Counted from the stretch's first letter, positions 44,928 to 57,750 are shown. The stretch: 64,000 nt of DNA from Wurfbainia villosa (GCA_025175895.1 CM045990.1:55305704-55369703), one strand, 5' to 3'. Notes: generated by a model from the sequence alone, not told the origin. Translations and numbers: made by a program.

Positions 44928-47900
44928 TCAGGTTTGTGGCTGAAGATCCAATTTGTATGCCTGTATTTCCATCGGTTGTATTAGCACATTTCCCTCTTGA
45001 GCTGCATCGCCCAACTGCTCGATGTACTCCAGGGTTTCGGTGTCATCGTGTAGCAGATTCAGAGAAGTCGCTTTCACATTCAGAGCGGAGAGATCCTTGA
45101 ACAAGTAGAACAAGTTCACCGGCTCCTCCATTACAGTCGAACATGGCAATCCGCCTCTTTTACAGAATGAACTGTCCCATCCTCTCCTCTGCAAGTAGAT
45201 AATGAATCTAGCAGTGAGCGGGCCGGCCTGTGCGAATTTCAGAGGCTGTGGAACCTTGAAGTTGACTATGTGCAAGTCACATGGCAACGACGAAGATAAT
45301 GGGGCAAATGAAGTTTGACGAAGCGTGCTGGACTTTCGTTTGCGGTTATCGTCGCTGACAAATGCATGCATTGGATAGTTCAAGTGGGCACCGACTCGGT
45401 GAGAAAGAACTGATGGTTGGAGTGTCAACAATGTATGCTTTGCAGGTAATGCAGACACATTAGACTCTGTGAGGATGTGGAAAAGGATATCCGTAGGATG
45501 GTTATCCATCACCCCTTGTCCTAGACCACGTCCATCATCGTGAGCCAATCGGCGATCCAGCATAATTTCTAGCCAACCTTCTTCCAAGCTAGCCGCACCA
45601 AGTGATTGTTTAGAATGGACGGAAAAACGGTGACCAGATGGATCCTGCATAAAAGCAAGAGATGGCATAGGATAGTAGTTTCCTTGCAGAGGGATTTTCT
45701 GGTATGTCTCCCTTCGACTCATCTGAAACCCATTAAGATCAGTATAGAACACCCTCTGATTCTCAATGTCAGTCTTGAATCTCACAATTAATTCACGCTC
45801 GTTGTATTCGTTACCAAGAAGTTCCACATGGTATTCCTTCTCGATGACCAACTCCTGCACCGTGTTCTCTCCGCTGTAGATCCGTGTACTGTGGAAAATC
45901 GGTGTATTCTTCCACTCTGTCTTTGGAATAGAGAGAGCTTCCTGGACCAATTGACCTTCCGAAATCATAAATTTGCCACCTTCCTTGATAATAGGTTTAG
46001 CTTCTCCAATAGGTTTGAACAAGTAAGCTCCACTACCAGAGCTACTGTACATATTAATCTCTTCCCCAACATTAGTTTGTTTGCCATTTTTGTGAGTTAT
46101 CTTCTGCAGAAGACCTTTCTTTCTGTCAAATGTAAGTGTGTAAAGAAGGTTATGAATCTGCACCTCGTCAGTTGTAATATCTGAACAAACATATGGCGAC
46201 GGACAAGAAAATTGGGTATCAGAGAACACTCTCAATGCGGAAGGCACAGCTTTTCCACAGGTCCTAGATCCACGAGCAACATAATAGGTTTCTAAGCCCA
46301 TTGCAGCAACAGAGGCTCGCCAATAAAGACGATGTTGTAAGCTAGAGCTGTCCGAGGTGCCATGCATCCAATTGGGAGATACTTGGCTCTCCACACATGA
46401 CCCATTGGAATGCCTAACAGAAACATCAGGCTGAGACACAACTACCATCACAATTTCATCCCTTGTTTGCTCCAACGGATTATAGAGAACCACTGAGTGG
46501 GTGTCCCCTCCTTTTACATCGAGAACTTTCTGCACAGGCAGGACATCAAACTTTGACCTACTTTTCACCGGCTCAAAATGAGACGGCAATGTCGGGTCTG
46601 CTTTGTCATGTAAATCGCCTAGAAGAACTTCCACAGCCCTAGACATGAAAAACTGCAAGTCCTGCAGAGAGGTATGCATCCTAGTGCCATAGTCTCTAAC
46701 AACGTGATCCTTAGCCGTTCCAGTAACCCCATCGTGATGTTGAAAAAGAGCCAAGTTCCGCCTAGCAGCAGTCAATTTGTGGGCAAAACTGATAGGTAGT
46801 TTAGCACAATGAAGCTTCTGACAGTAACCCAAAACTAATGCAGCTAAGATTTCCGAGGCACGGAGTGTTTGTTCCAGTACTCGATCGACTGCTTTAAAAA
46901 ATGGCCTTGAAACATAATATCCACTCCAGTAGTCTAGGTTTCTATCGGCATAAGTGAAGAAATCGCCTGAGAGAGATGGGAAACCACCAAGTTCAACAGA
47001 TCCCACCTCACCAGGCTGGGAGAAGTTTTTCCTTTCTGCTTCCTCACGGAGGGTCTTAAAGTAATCTTCAAGGGTACCAAACATCACCTCAGCATTCAAA
47101 CTGGGATTCGAGTTTATATAATCAAAAAGCATTTGATAGTTCCTAAACTGGGCTTCTGCTTCGTTGATACTAATATAACGAAAATCATCACCTAAAGGAA
47201 CAAGAAGGGTATTTGTTCTGTATAAGGTTGATTTTTTCCTATATTGGTCCAAAAGTTTCGTGGCTCTCTCCTGTACATTGTTAGCATTTGTTTCGACGGG
47301 GTCTATCCTCCATGGGCAGGCCTCATAACTAAATCCACGCATCCGAGCAAAGTCAAACTGACAGCAAATAGCTGGCTCAGGTCCACAAGTATGAGGAATA
47401 TCATAGGAATAAAATGGCATCATGTGAACAAATATATCTGTAGTTTCCTCCTTGTCCCAGCTTTGCCGCCAAATGTATTCTAGATTTTTGCTCAAAGCTA
47501 GTTCTTTCTTCAACTCATAGTGAGTCCTCTGTATTAGCATGTTACGGAAACCCATACGCCGCAGTAAATAAGGCATTGTGGCTGAATAACCAAACGGATC
47601 TATGGCCCAAGAATTTCTGGGAACAACGCCAATGGTATCATTAAGCCACATGTTTCCTTCTGTAATCTGAATCCAGTTTTGAATAAGGATTAATCCCCAG
47701 AATTGTATACTTTAGAAAAAAATTAAAACAGATAGTAAGCAAGATAAATAGTAAGACTTAAATGGGCACACATATTACATTGGATTAAGAATTACCGTAT
47801 GTGGTCACCAAGGATGCAATTAATAAACAAACATCCATAAAAACCTCATATATTGAAGAACTACCTAAACGGACAGTTGAATCAGTTCCAACATTTTGAA

Positions 47901-50900
47901 CCCCACCTATATCATCTTTAGCCCAAATTGGTGCCTTAGATAATGAATTCTTTGTTTTACCATCTTAAAAATATAAATAAAATTGCTGACTCTCAGAACA
48001 TGGGCCCGGATTTTTAAGATGATAATCAATAATAATGATAATGTATAACTATCTTGTATTCAACCCCAAATTTTTAAGACTAACACGGGCTTCTTTTTTT
48101 TGTTGTTGTTGTTGTTGTTGCATTGCCATTGCAGACTATCTTTCTCAAATGAATACTGAATTGTTAATCACAACACTTAAAAATTAGACCAAATTAATGA
48201 CCGTGGAAATGTATAGACACCAGTCATTTTTTGCAGCAAAAATCAACTAGCATTATTACTGCACTATAATACCTGACCCTTGATTGCCTAAACAGGCAAA
48301 CTAAAGGATACAGAGTTGAAAAATGCCATTGTTTTGATATTTGTTGTTTGCACAGTGGATTGTGAATCTTACATAAGCTGTCACGATGCAAGTGTTTTCC
48401 AAACCACATGTCGGGAAAGTTCAATCAGGAATTAGTTCAACATCAGTTTGATTTTTTTTTGCTTAAAACCAAAAAAAGTAAAGGTCAAGCTTGGATGCTC
48501 TGAACCAATTAACCAGATTTCTAAATTTTTAAATCTCAAAACAGTTTTATTAGCATGAATCAGCTTCCTGACTGATTTTCTTGCAAGACCGAGTTAAAAA
48601 AAAAACAACACGACCAACCATGCTGGTTGGCTCATTCTTCAAAGGTCACATCTCCCCATTGAAAAATACTTGTTATCTAGTAAATTGCTGAAAACATAGA
48701 GATTCTAGAGAAAAATGTAGTAAATTCAATCGAAACAAATAGTGAGAAAGATGTTTTAATAAGTTAGAAAAATTGTCTTTAAAAGACAAAAACCATACCT
48801 GTTCTATGATAGCAAAATAATGGGAGTTGGCCTGCAAAGAATGAAAACATAGGCATCAGAAAACTTAGTCCAAAAGAATATTTTGAGGAAATTGCACTGG
48901 CTAGTTTTTAAAGTTCACAGCACTTAATAATCTCACAGATTTTAAAATTTCACTCAGCACCTCAAGCGGTCCATTCAACTGATAACTGATACAGCCTCAC
49001 ATTAGTCTATAATAATTTCATGCATGTAATCAATATTTAAGTGCTTATTTAGTGCTGCAAAAATAAAAACTAACCCCGACCATTGTTTCTACCCACACTG
49101 CCACCCAGCCTCTACTCCATGTGCATTGGTGCTAGTCTTCTTCTAGTTCAATCAGATTAGAACATAAAATTTGTGCAAAAATACTCTTAAATCTTTTCCT
49201 CAACTGATAAGCCTCAATCACCTTATAAAGAGGAAACTTCCATGAGAGGGATCTATTAAGAATTGAAAAAGGATGGGTGAGAATGGGGAAGACAAAGATG
49301 GGAAAAGGAAGAAATGAAGAAGACAAACAAAATAAGGCACCAAATTGGCTTTGAGGTAGGGAGGATGACAAAATTGTAGCACTGAAGAGCAATACAAATG
49401 TGGATGAAGTAGGTGGAGAAGCAAAGTTATTTCTATAGTCAAGAGTTAAGTGTGAGGATTAGATTTTTTTTTTTCAAATTTCAGATGAAATTTAAATATC
49501 GATAACATAAAATAGTAGAAAAATATTGTAAAGTAATTGTTAGATTACACTAGTTATCAATAAAGCAAATCACTTATGGGCGACAACCATAAGTTTAAAA
49601 CTTCCAGGGCTATCAAATAAAAAAAACACTTTTTAAAACCAAATAAAATAATAATATTTCATGTAATGAGAATTGTATGGTACATACTAGAAATAATGGA
49701 TATTTTCAAGTGATGAAAAATAAAAAAACAGGCATTAGAAAGAACACCTCAGTATGTCTAGTCCCCAATGCATTTGTCAAACAATCAAAAAAGCAAGTGA
49801 CCACTCTAGGTTCTGGTAAATAGGATCTGGTAAATAGCCAAGAGGTACTGGAAGGCTTCCATCACAGTGGCTGGGGCAACCAAAGCATAAGAATAGTATC
49901 AAACTATCAAAAGTGTATATTATTAATTTTCATTGCAAGGGTTAGTTAAAAATATCAACATATTTACAAGAGAGCCATCAATGAGATGATGATAGGGGCA
50001 TAAAGCTACCATCCAAAAGTAAATTATGTAGAAATAGTTCATTTTTTCTCCAAATCTCTCGTCTGACAGGTACAGTAAAGAAAAACAAAATAATTTTTTA
50101 AAAGCATAAACCTTGAGTAGATAAATAAATGTAATGAATAGGATTTGATGATATAATTTATTCAAACAAAAGAATAGTTTAGTTTTTTATTATTCTACTT
50201 ATATACTAAAGCTACATGGTATAATGGTACAGTACCCATCAATGCAGTTGAAACTTGAAAGCAAGTCCTACATGAGCAGTATAAAATGGTTTCATACAAA
50301 TTTTGAAGTTTTCCATGCCACTAGATGACTTGAAGCCCATTTCCTCCTAGATGTTGTACAAGATGAAGTGTCAAGAAAGAAGGATCAGGATTCAGGAGGC
50401 TTCTATTTTCATGTAATTTCTTTAAGACACTTATTATTGAATATCTTAAGCCTGCCTATATGTAAAGTTTTTGTCATGTTGAGTGGGATAAGATGGATTG
50501 TTCACCATGCAATATGCAGGTCATTTTGGTTTTGCAAGATAAGCCAAATGATGTTTGAAATGCCATTGATCTCACTTCAGTTTTTCATTAGGGTCAAATA
50601 TATATATATATATATATATGATCCTATCATACACCACTATTTGGATCACTTTGTTTCATCAGTATCATTATCAATCTGTTAAAATAAAGCCAAATGATCT
50701 CATGATACACTGTTCAGCTAACATCTTAGGGCAGTTCAATAAGATCAAACAGATTTTCACCCTGGAATATTAATTTCAGTTCGTTTCACTGGTATCATGT
50801 TTGTTTTGTACAGCCAAGTAAACTCATTATAAACTACTTCCAATGCGGCTGAGATTAGTAGTATTTGTCACATAGTAACAACTGAAAGAGGCCGTAGAGA

Positions 50901-52124
50901 ATTTTTCTAATTGACCAATAAGAATCCTCTACTGTAATAGATAAAGCATCATTTGTGAAAGGCAACTGAGGTGTGTATCCTGCGTGGTTTCTTTTAGTCA
51001 GATAAGATAAGCTAAAATAGATTCACCACAAAGCAGAGGAGCAAAGTTCCTAAAAAAGCTATTTAAGACAAGGGAAATACTTTGACATGCATCAGCTCAC
51101 TAAGAGTTCATGTGTATGATCAGAGGCCCCTGCAACAATTTCGCACTTTTAACACACAAAACAACAATCAACTAGTTGGCTTACCTCATCATTCATCACC
51201 CATCCCCCTCCTACAATCTCTAGCTGCCCATTCTTAACCAACTTGATGAAGTTTTCCTTTTTATCACTGGATGCCTCCCTCCACCATCTCTCCAAGTAAG
51301 ACATCTCCTCCCATATAAACTTACGACGATAATCCTGCAATAGAAACTTTTAGATTCCTCAAAAAGGACCACAGTAGCAAATTGAGACTGATTTACGATA
51401 CCCAGTATAATAGTATCCACTACCGAATCATAGACAAGATCCTACTAAAAGGATCAGATCTCCTTATAGTCACTTACTTGGAAGCAGTTGCATAAGATAA
51501 CAAAGGAGATACTGAAAATGGAGCTACCTTTGTGAGAGACTCCACGATGGTGTCCAGTATGTACCGCGACTGACGATTGTAGTACTCCTCGACCGTGAGC
51601 TTCCATCCTGGATCGTTATGAGAATGAGGAACCACAAAGACCTTCAGTTTCTCATCGTCCCATTCGTGGCCCCGATAGGTCACTTCCCATCCCTGCTTCC
51701 ACGGCCCGCCGTCTAAGTCCAAGAACTCGATCCGATCGTATAGATCCTTGGTGGTGATATCCACAACAGCCGGCGACGAAATCAACTCACTAATAGCCCT
51801 AAGACCCCCTTCGGCGCTCCCCTCCGAGGAAGGGAGGGTCCTGCGAGGGACGGTGCGGCGAGGAATCCGCTGCTTCGAGTGGGAGGAGGAGAGGGGCGTG
51901 GGAACGCCGAAGAAGAGGATGACGATGAGGAAGAAGAGCAGGGAGATGACGAGGCCGATGGTGAAGAAGGAGGAGGTCGGAGGGAGAAGGTCACGGATCC
52001 GGCCCCGGCGGCGGGAGGAGGAGGTGGATGGCTTTCGGAGGGCCTTCATCTTGGTGGCGGTGGTGGACGGGAGGAGCCCGCCGCCACCCCCGGCGCCACG
52101 CCGGCCGCCGGAGAAGAAATCCAT
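44928..52124 (-). CDS. GMII: Golgi alpha-mannosidase II (GH38)
   Basis: Golgi membrane enzyme that removes two mannoses from GlcNAcMan5GlcNAc2 during complex N-glycan maturation. Exons in transcript order: 52124-51528, 51334-51185, 48831-48799 (11 codons) and 47666-44928; the frame closes to 1172 aa, practically the length of Arabidopsis GMII. It is a type II membrane protein: basic cytosolic tail, membrane anchor about 52-74 (FFTIGLVISLLFFLIVILFF), stem, then the GH38 domain. The zinc and active-site motif HSHNDPGW is at 167-174, the nucleophile Asp is D283 in NSWAIDPFGYSATMPYL, and ALFQHHDGVTGT carries H570/H571/D572. CGPEPAICCQFDFAR and DRRLAHDDGRGLGQGVMDN are also conserved. The large last exon contains no frame break. 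First exon very GC-rich. Confidence 0.98.
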
Positions 52125-53022
52125 CGGAACAGCTCGAGAAAGAATAGCAAAAAAGGGAAGCGACGACCGACGACGAGTTTTCCGTATTTACTTTTCATTT
52201 CATTTCGACGAAATTTCATTGCGCCTCCGAAGTCTACTGTAGTTTTTCACTTACCTCCAATAATTTGAAATTATTATTTTCTCCTCAAAGTCAAATCAAA
52301 TTTTCATCCCCTTATCGATGACTTTACATGAAAATCTACTGACCGCATGACGCGGGCCAGAGGGGTGGAAAATGAAATTAAAATAAATTTGGGGATCCAA
52401 ATAGCTAAATTAGTATTATGCTACACTAAAGGAGGTCAAGTGAAATTTAATAAACTTTAGGGGCCAAAATTCATGATTCTCCTTGTTACAGTTCGTGTTG
52501 CGGAAGAGTCACGTGATCCAAGAAAATTTAGAATTCTAATTATTCATGTTAATCACGATTAGCTCATCGTAATTGTAATAATATTTAATTTTTGTGGAAA
52601 GTATCATCGAAACTTAATTAATTAGCTAATCTCTCCAATTTATTTTATCAATGTAATTGGTTCATTTAATCCGATTAATCTACTCTCTCAATTGTCTTGT
52701 ATTTTATAACGACTTAACCTTTGTATGAATCTAGGCTTAATCGACTCGGTTCATTCAACGCGATCAGTTTAGTTGTTCGATCTCTCTTACGAGTCCAATC
52801 GGTCTTGTCTAGCTTGATTATTTGGTCGAGTCAATTGAATCATCAAATTCATTATCCTACCACATCTGTTTACTTAACTTAATTAGCACGATCGACCCAT
52901 CTAACTAGGGTTGTAAATGAATCAAGCGTTTGTGAACATATTTAGTGTTCGACTTGATAAAAATTCATTTATGTTCGTTTAATAGACATTAAAGTTAATT
53001 AAATGAATAAACTTAAACAACT
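52125..53022. other. Upstream region of GMII and repeat-like DNA
   Basis: The first 130 bp hold the GMII leader. From about 52520 the sequence is AT-rich with words such as AATCGACTCGG. From about 52905 it looks like an AT-rich element with TTCGTTTAATAGAC and AAATGAATAAAC, into which the SINE at 53034 inserted. No gene. Confidence 0.4.
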
Positions 53023-53033
53023 TAATAAATTAA

Positions 53034-53220
53034 CTCCTAGACTATAGTGCAATGGTAAAACGTCCACTTAAATTCTTAGAAACTTCTGGGTCGATCTCTA
53101 GCTATGATATATTTACTGAGACAGTCTATACTAATATCTGTCCGATTTATCTCCCCTCTCCTCAGTAGGGACAACTAAGAGAGCCGCTAATGTGATTGTT
53201 CTATATTTTTTTTGACAGTA
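53034..53220 (+). mobile_element. tRNA-derived SINE with perfect target-site duplication
   Basis: 187 bp flanked by identical TAATAAATTAA (53023-53033 and 53221-53231). Near the 5' end, TAGTGCAATGGTAAAACG resembles a tRNA A box, and GGGTCGATCTC is a B-box-like word about 35 bp further. It ends in a T-rich segment. Different in sequence from the Au copies; it shares CCGATTTATCTCCC and GTAGGGAC-like words with the SINE family at 22.8, 23.5 and 55.7 kb in inverse orientation, so it may be a relative. Confidence 0.85.
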
Positions 53221-53231
53221 TAATAAATTAA

Positions 53232-53865
53232 ATGAATAAGCTTAATTGAATACATATATGATTGATTTGTTAGTATTCATGAACATTGTCCATGAATATA
53301 GTTTGTAAACTATATTCATGAAAAAAAATTCATAAACTATATTCATGATCAAATTCATTTATAAACTTATTTATGAATTTATTTATAAACCTTTGAATTG
53401 TTTATGCTAACCAATCAAGTTAAAATATTAAAACTTCAAACAAACAAACAAGTTTAACTTAAGAGCTCGATGATATTTCAACAAATCAAATTTAAATCAA
53501 ACTTGATTCAAACTCGATTTGAGTTTGATTTAGAAGCATGATATCGATTAAACAAGTCAAACTCAATTCAAACTTGAATTAAGTTCAATCTAAAAAAAAA
53601 AATCAAGTCAACCTTGAACAACTATTTTAATAACTTTATTAATTTTAGATTTGATTCGGTTCAGATTGATTATCTTATCAAATAATTCCAAACATTATAA
53701 AATTTAGCTTTAGCTAGGTTTGTGTACAACTCTATATCTAACTCATTGAATGTGTCATCCAATTCGACTAGCTTAATTATTATCGACCCAATAAACATGA
53801 CCGATCCATTTGTACGCCAATCCCATCTAACCCGAGTGATTTAATGGAATATTTAAAAAATGGAA
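53232..53865. other. AT-rich DNA with palindromic ATTCATGAA words
   Basis: 53270-53400 is dominated by ATTCATGAAC, AAACTATATTCATGA and similar partly palindromic words, then AAACTTGATT/AATTCAAACTTGAATT words to 53600. It is the right part of the element interrupted by the SINE. No gene. Confidence 0.45.
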
Positions 53866-54402
53866 TATATATATATATATATATATAATATAATATTCGC
53901 GACCCGACCGATACGGCCTCGCGCCGACGGCCGCCGGACGGCCGATCGGCCCGACTGCCGGCGGCCGCGATTCCGGCCGCATCGGCCGGAATCGGCCGAA
54001 CTGCCCGCACGACGCCGTCGTCGGCCTAATCGTCGCCGCTGATGCGGCCGATTGGCCGCGATTCGCCCGGCCGACGGCCGAATGGCGCCGCTCGATTATA
54101 CCGGACGTCCGGCGCCGATTCCGTCGCACCGGCTGAATTCGCCCGATCGCGGCCGACAGCGGTCGCGCGCACGTCGCCGGGCTGAAGCGGCCGCTTCCGC
54201 CGTTAGCGCGCGGCTCGAGCGCTAACCGGCCGTAAACCGATCATCGGCCGCTTCAAGTCGGCGTGATCGCGGCGCCGATCGCGCGCCGACGGGCATGGCC
54301 GGATGACGCGGCGCGGCGACGGGCGATCGATCGCGCGCGCGATCGCGGACGGGGAGTCGCGCGACAGAAAATTTCTTTATATATATATATATATATATAT
54401 AA
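53866..54402. mobile_element. GC-rich island between two (AT)n tracts, probable non-autonomous element
   Basis: About 480 bp of extremely GC- and CpG-rich DNA (53899-54365: GCCGGACGGCCGATCGGCCC, GCGCGCGATCGCGGACGG). It is bounded on the left by (AT)n at 53868-53889 and on the right by (AT)n at 54378-54401. The inner edges are ATTCGCGACCC on the left and, inverted, TTCTGTCGCGCGAC on the right. The segment at 54070-54120 (CCGGCCGACGGCCGAAT ... TATACCGGACG) resembles 58310-58355, so it belongs to the same family as the 57.7-58.7 kb element. Frames on both strands are shadows of composition. Confidence 0.55.
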
Positions 54403-55079
54403 AAGAAGAATAACTATTCATAACATTAATATGTTATAGTTCCATACAAATTTAAAGTTTTTAGCAAAACAAAAGAACCCTAATTATTGACACCTTCACA
54501 TTGTTCGTTCTCTTTTATCGATATATTTACCTATGTACATTGCTTCTTCTTACTTTGGCAAAGTTCCATAGTCGAGAATTTAGACTTATTCTTTTGAAGA
54601 GATAAATCGTAAGAAAAAGAGGAAAGGAAAAAAAATAAAAAAAACATTACAAACTATGCTAGTTAGATCAACTCATGCATGGTCATGGATGCCAAACAAA
54701 TAAAAAGTAGTCATAGGATTCGAAAGGCACCAACTAGACTCTTGAAATAAATCTCGCTTTGGTTTAGTTGCACTTTAAAGTTTGTTTCTTGCACTCTTTT
54801 GCTCCTAGTCGACGTGTGTTTTAGTCATAAAATAATAAGAAGAGAATTAAGTGAGAGAAGAAAAAAAATATAAAAGTTAAAGATTTGCAAGACAACTCGG
54901 AGAGTAATAAAAAAAATTTATATGTTTTCCTCGACTATTAAATGTTTTTTTTTCCATTAAATTAAGTGTTTTGTGTTCAAATTTATTTAATCGTTTGAAT
55001 TTTTATTTTTTAAATGAATATAAATTTGTTCATAATTGATACGGAGTACAATTAATCTATTATTAAAAGGATTTAATAT
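54403..55079. other. AT-rich intergenic DNA
   Basis: No gene. Poly(A)-rich segments near 54610-54650 and 54860-54910. Confidence 0.4.
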
Positions 55080-56250
55080 TTATGACTATTAATGCATCGA
55101 GTATAACTGATATTCAAAAACAGTATATCTCGATCTAATCGAATGACAAAAATATTATATTTCGATAAGTTATTGAATGACAAATGTATTATTTCTCGGT
55201 AAATAGCCCAAGGACGTAGACATTATATCTCGGCCTCGCCGAACGAAGAAGACCGTCCTAAACATTAAAGCATCATATTTCGACTACTATATCCTGTCTC
55301 GACTGTATGATATTTTGAATACTTGACATCTTGATTATATTATATTTCTTCTCTACTATAAGACTTTCCCAATATATTATATTTTATCTCAAATTAAATG
55401 ACGTGGCGTCCGTTGAAGATAAAATGACCAACAGGACATCTTCTTTCAGAAACCTCACCCGACAAAATAACATGTATCCATACCTGCCTCAAGGAAATAT
55501 GTCGGCCACATTAATGAGAACTCGTCTTACATGAACCATGCGGGAGCATTAATTATCGGGCATACGTCTGTCACATTTATAAGGGTAATGATCTCTATTA
55601 CTTCTAAAAATTGGCATCGTCATGTCATAAAGTCATACCGCCCATGCCCCCCCCCTAACCGCTCCGTATAGGAATGTCTCCGCTTATATAAGAGTAACCT
55701 CCGTAAAAGATTGAAACCGCCAATCTAGCAGCTTCCACCGGTCTATCTCACGACCATTGTGAGGGAGATAAATCGTAGGGGGCCTATGGGCCTTAACGTG
55801 GTGGTCAAGACATGTGGGGGTCATCTGAATCCAAAAAAAGGTTTTAGACTTCCTCCAGAATCGACCCCTGCCTTATCCGCAAGCTCCACCGTGTCTTAGC
55901 CACTACGCTCTCCCCGTGGAGACTATATAAGGGTAACCTAAGAGGAGGGGAGAGATTCGACATCTCTTATGTACTGTTCTTTTGCTTTCATTACTTCTCT
56001 TCTACTCACTGATTCCTGCTTTGAGTGTCGGAGGGATCTTACCGAGATCTCTCTTGACGTCCTTAATCGCTTCTTTTCTCTGCAGGATTCGTCTCGCCTG
56101 ACAGTGAAGCGTCATTTGGCCCACGTCCGAGACAACCCATCTGCTAATTCGGCACTCCTGCCACGTCACTCTTTCTGTCCGAGTCATCGATCCTTCGTCG
56201 TTTTAGTCTACCGGACACCTCAACACCTCGATCTCAGCCACAATAATAAT
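55080..56250 (+). mobile_element. Gypsy-like LTR, interrupted by a SINE
   Basis: The left part carries TATATCTCGGCCTCGCCGAA, the middle a promoter-like GCTTATATAAG at 55683, and the right part GAGTGTCGGAGGGATCTTACC and GACGTCCTTAATCGC up to AGCCACA. This resembles the U3-R-U5 layout of plant Gypsy LTRs (GCGTCGGAGGG motif) as I remember them. No internal coding region is adjacent, so it is a solo LTR or fragment. The left end is approximate. A SINE at 55701-55923 splits it just after the TATA-like box. Confidence 0.5.
55701..55923 (-). mobile_element. tRNA-derived SINE, copy 3, nested in an LTR
   Basis: 223 bp flanked by TATATAAGAGTAACCT (55685-55700) and TATATAAGGGTAACCT (55924-55939), a 16-bp duplication with one mismatch. 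On the minus strand it shows the A box TGGCTAAGACACGG and the B-box-like GGGTCGATTCT. Same family as the two copies in the LC8 intron. Confidence 0.88.
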
Positions 56251-56569
56251 AAATGATTTTGTTTCCCAACAAAAAAAAAATGAAAAGAAAAAACTGATGA
56301 GAGAATTGGAATTGATTCTGAAGCATCGAAATCTAGTGCGTCTCGATCACGCAAAGCTGAAGCTTTTCAAAAGCATTTCGAGTGCCAATTGAGGATCTAA
56401 AAAGGAAAGGAGGGTTTGTAATTAGCGCTTCTTAGATGTTCTTGATTGCTCGATTTGTTTCGATATCTCATTATTGTATACAGTGGTGTAGACAGAATTT
56501 TCAAACAGAGAATGATTTTAAAGCAAAAGGGGCGATTATATTTCTATGCTATCAAGTGATTAATAATAG

Positions 56570-57750
56570 AAAATTATTTTTTTTAATACGTATATTATAT
56601 ACGATTTTGGTACTATGAGCATCTGTTTCGTACACATTTGTCCGCGAGCAAGTACAATAAAAATGCACAGGCATTTCGATCGACGCCTTATGCTTGTCCC
56701 GTTCGACATCGTCGTCGAACGATCGGATTCCAATCGTAATTCGATTATGATCCAGCCAAAATCCGATCGTGATCCGGACAGAATTGAAATCTGATCGAAT
56801 TCCGATCGGATCGCAGTCGAAATATAGTCCGATAGTAGTCGCGATCGGCCGCGATGTCACAACCATGATCGAACATGATCAAGCTGAATTTCAACCCAAT
56901 CACGTACGATAGTGGTCCAGTCGTGACGGCAAGTCTGTTGTCGAAGATGAGATGATATTAGTGACTCCGATGGATTCAGGAATAAGACATTGTTCGCTCG
57001 ACGAAAATACTGTATATTATTCATTACTGTGCAATCGTACGAATCAAATGATTGAGAGAAACATCGTACATACGTCACACACGAACCGACACTCAAGATA
57101 TCAAAACTCATGTTATGTATATCACATACCTCACATACGTCTCCATGCTTAAATAGCCACGAGAGAGTGATTAATAGTGGCAAATTATTTTTTTAATACG
57201 TACGTTATATATGATTTTATATTCATGCGTGAGCGAGCACAGTAAAAATGCATAGTAATTTCATTCGATGCGTTCGACACCTCGGGCTTATGCCGTTCAG
57301 TATCACCGTCAAGTGGTCAAATTTCAATCGCAATTTGATCAAAATCCAATCGTGATCCAATCAAAATTTGCTTGCAGTCCGATTGAAGTCGAAGTCCGAT
57401 CAAATTTCGACCGGATCACAGTCGAAATCTAGCCTGATCATGGGCGCGGTTGACTGAGATGTCGCGGCCATGATTGACCACAAAGTCACGACCGTGCTCG
57501 GGCTGAATTTCAGCCTGATCGCATACGGTTGCGGTCCAATCGTGATTGTAGGTATGTTGTCGATGGTGATGTTGTCGACGATCCCAATGGATTCAAGAAT
57601 AAGACATAGTTCGTTCGATGAAAATACTATACATTCTTTATTATTGTACAAATCAAACGACTAAGAAAAGTGTCATGCATACATTGCATCCGAACAAACA
57701 CTCGAGATATCAAAATTCATGTTATATATATATATATATATATATAACAT
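56570..57750. repeat. Tandem duplication, unit about 610 bp
   Basis: Two successive diverged copies. Unit 1 (about 56570-57180) and unit 2 (about 57180-57750) share, in order, AAATTATTTTTTTAATACGT, GAGCGAGCACAGTAAAAATG (variant in unit 1), GATCG/AATCG-rich middle parts, ATGGATTCA(A/G)GAATAAGACA, CGAAAATACT, and ACACTC(A/G)AGATATCAAAA. Short frames on both strands are not conserved between units. Confidence 0.75.

Noticed and set aside
51748..52268. Plus-strand frames of 129 and 164 codons over GMII exon 1
   Set aside because: They are the antisense of the GC-rich first exon, which is clearly coding on the minus strand with phase-correct splicing.
53780..54129. Overlapping frames in the GC-rich island
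   Set aside because: Composition artefacts; they also read through the (AT)n tracts as Ile-Tyr repeats.
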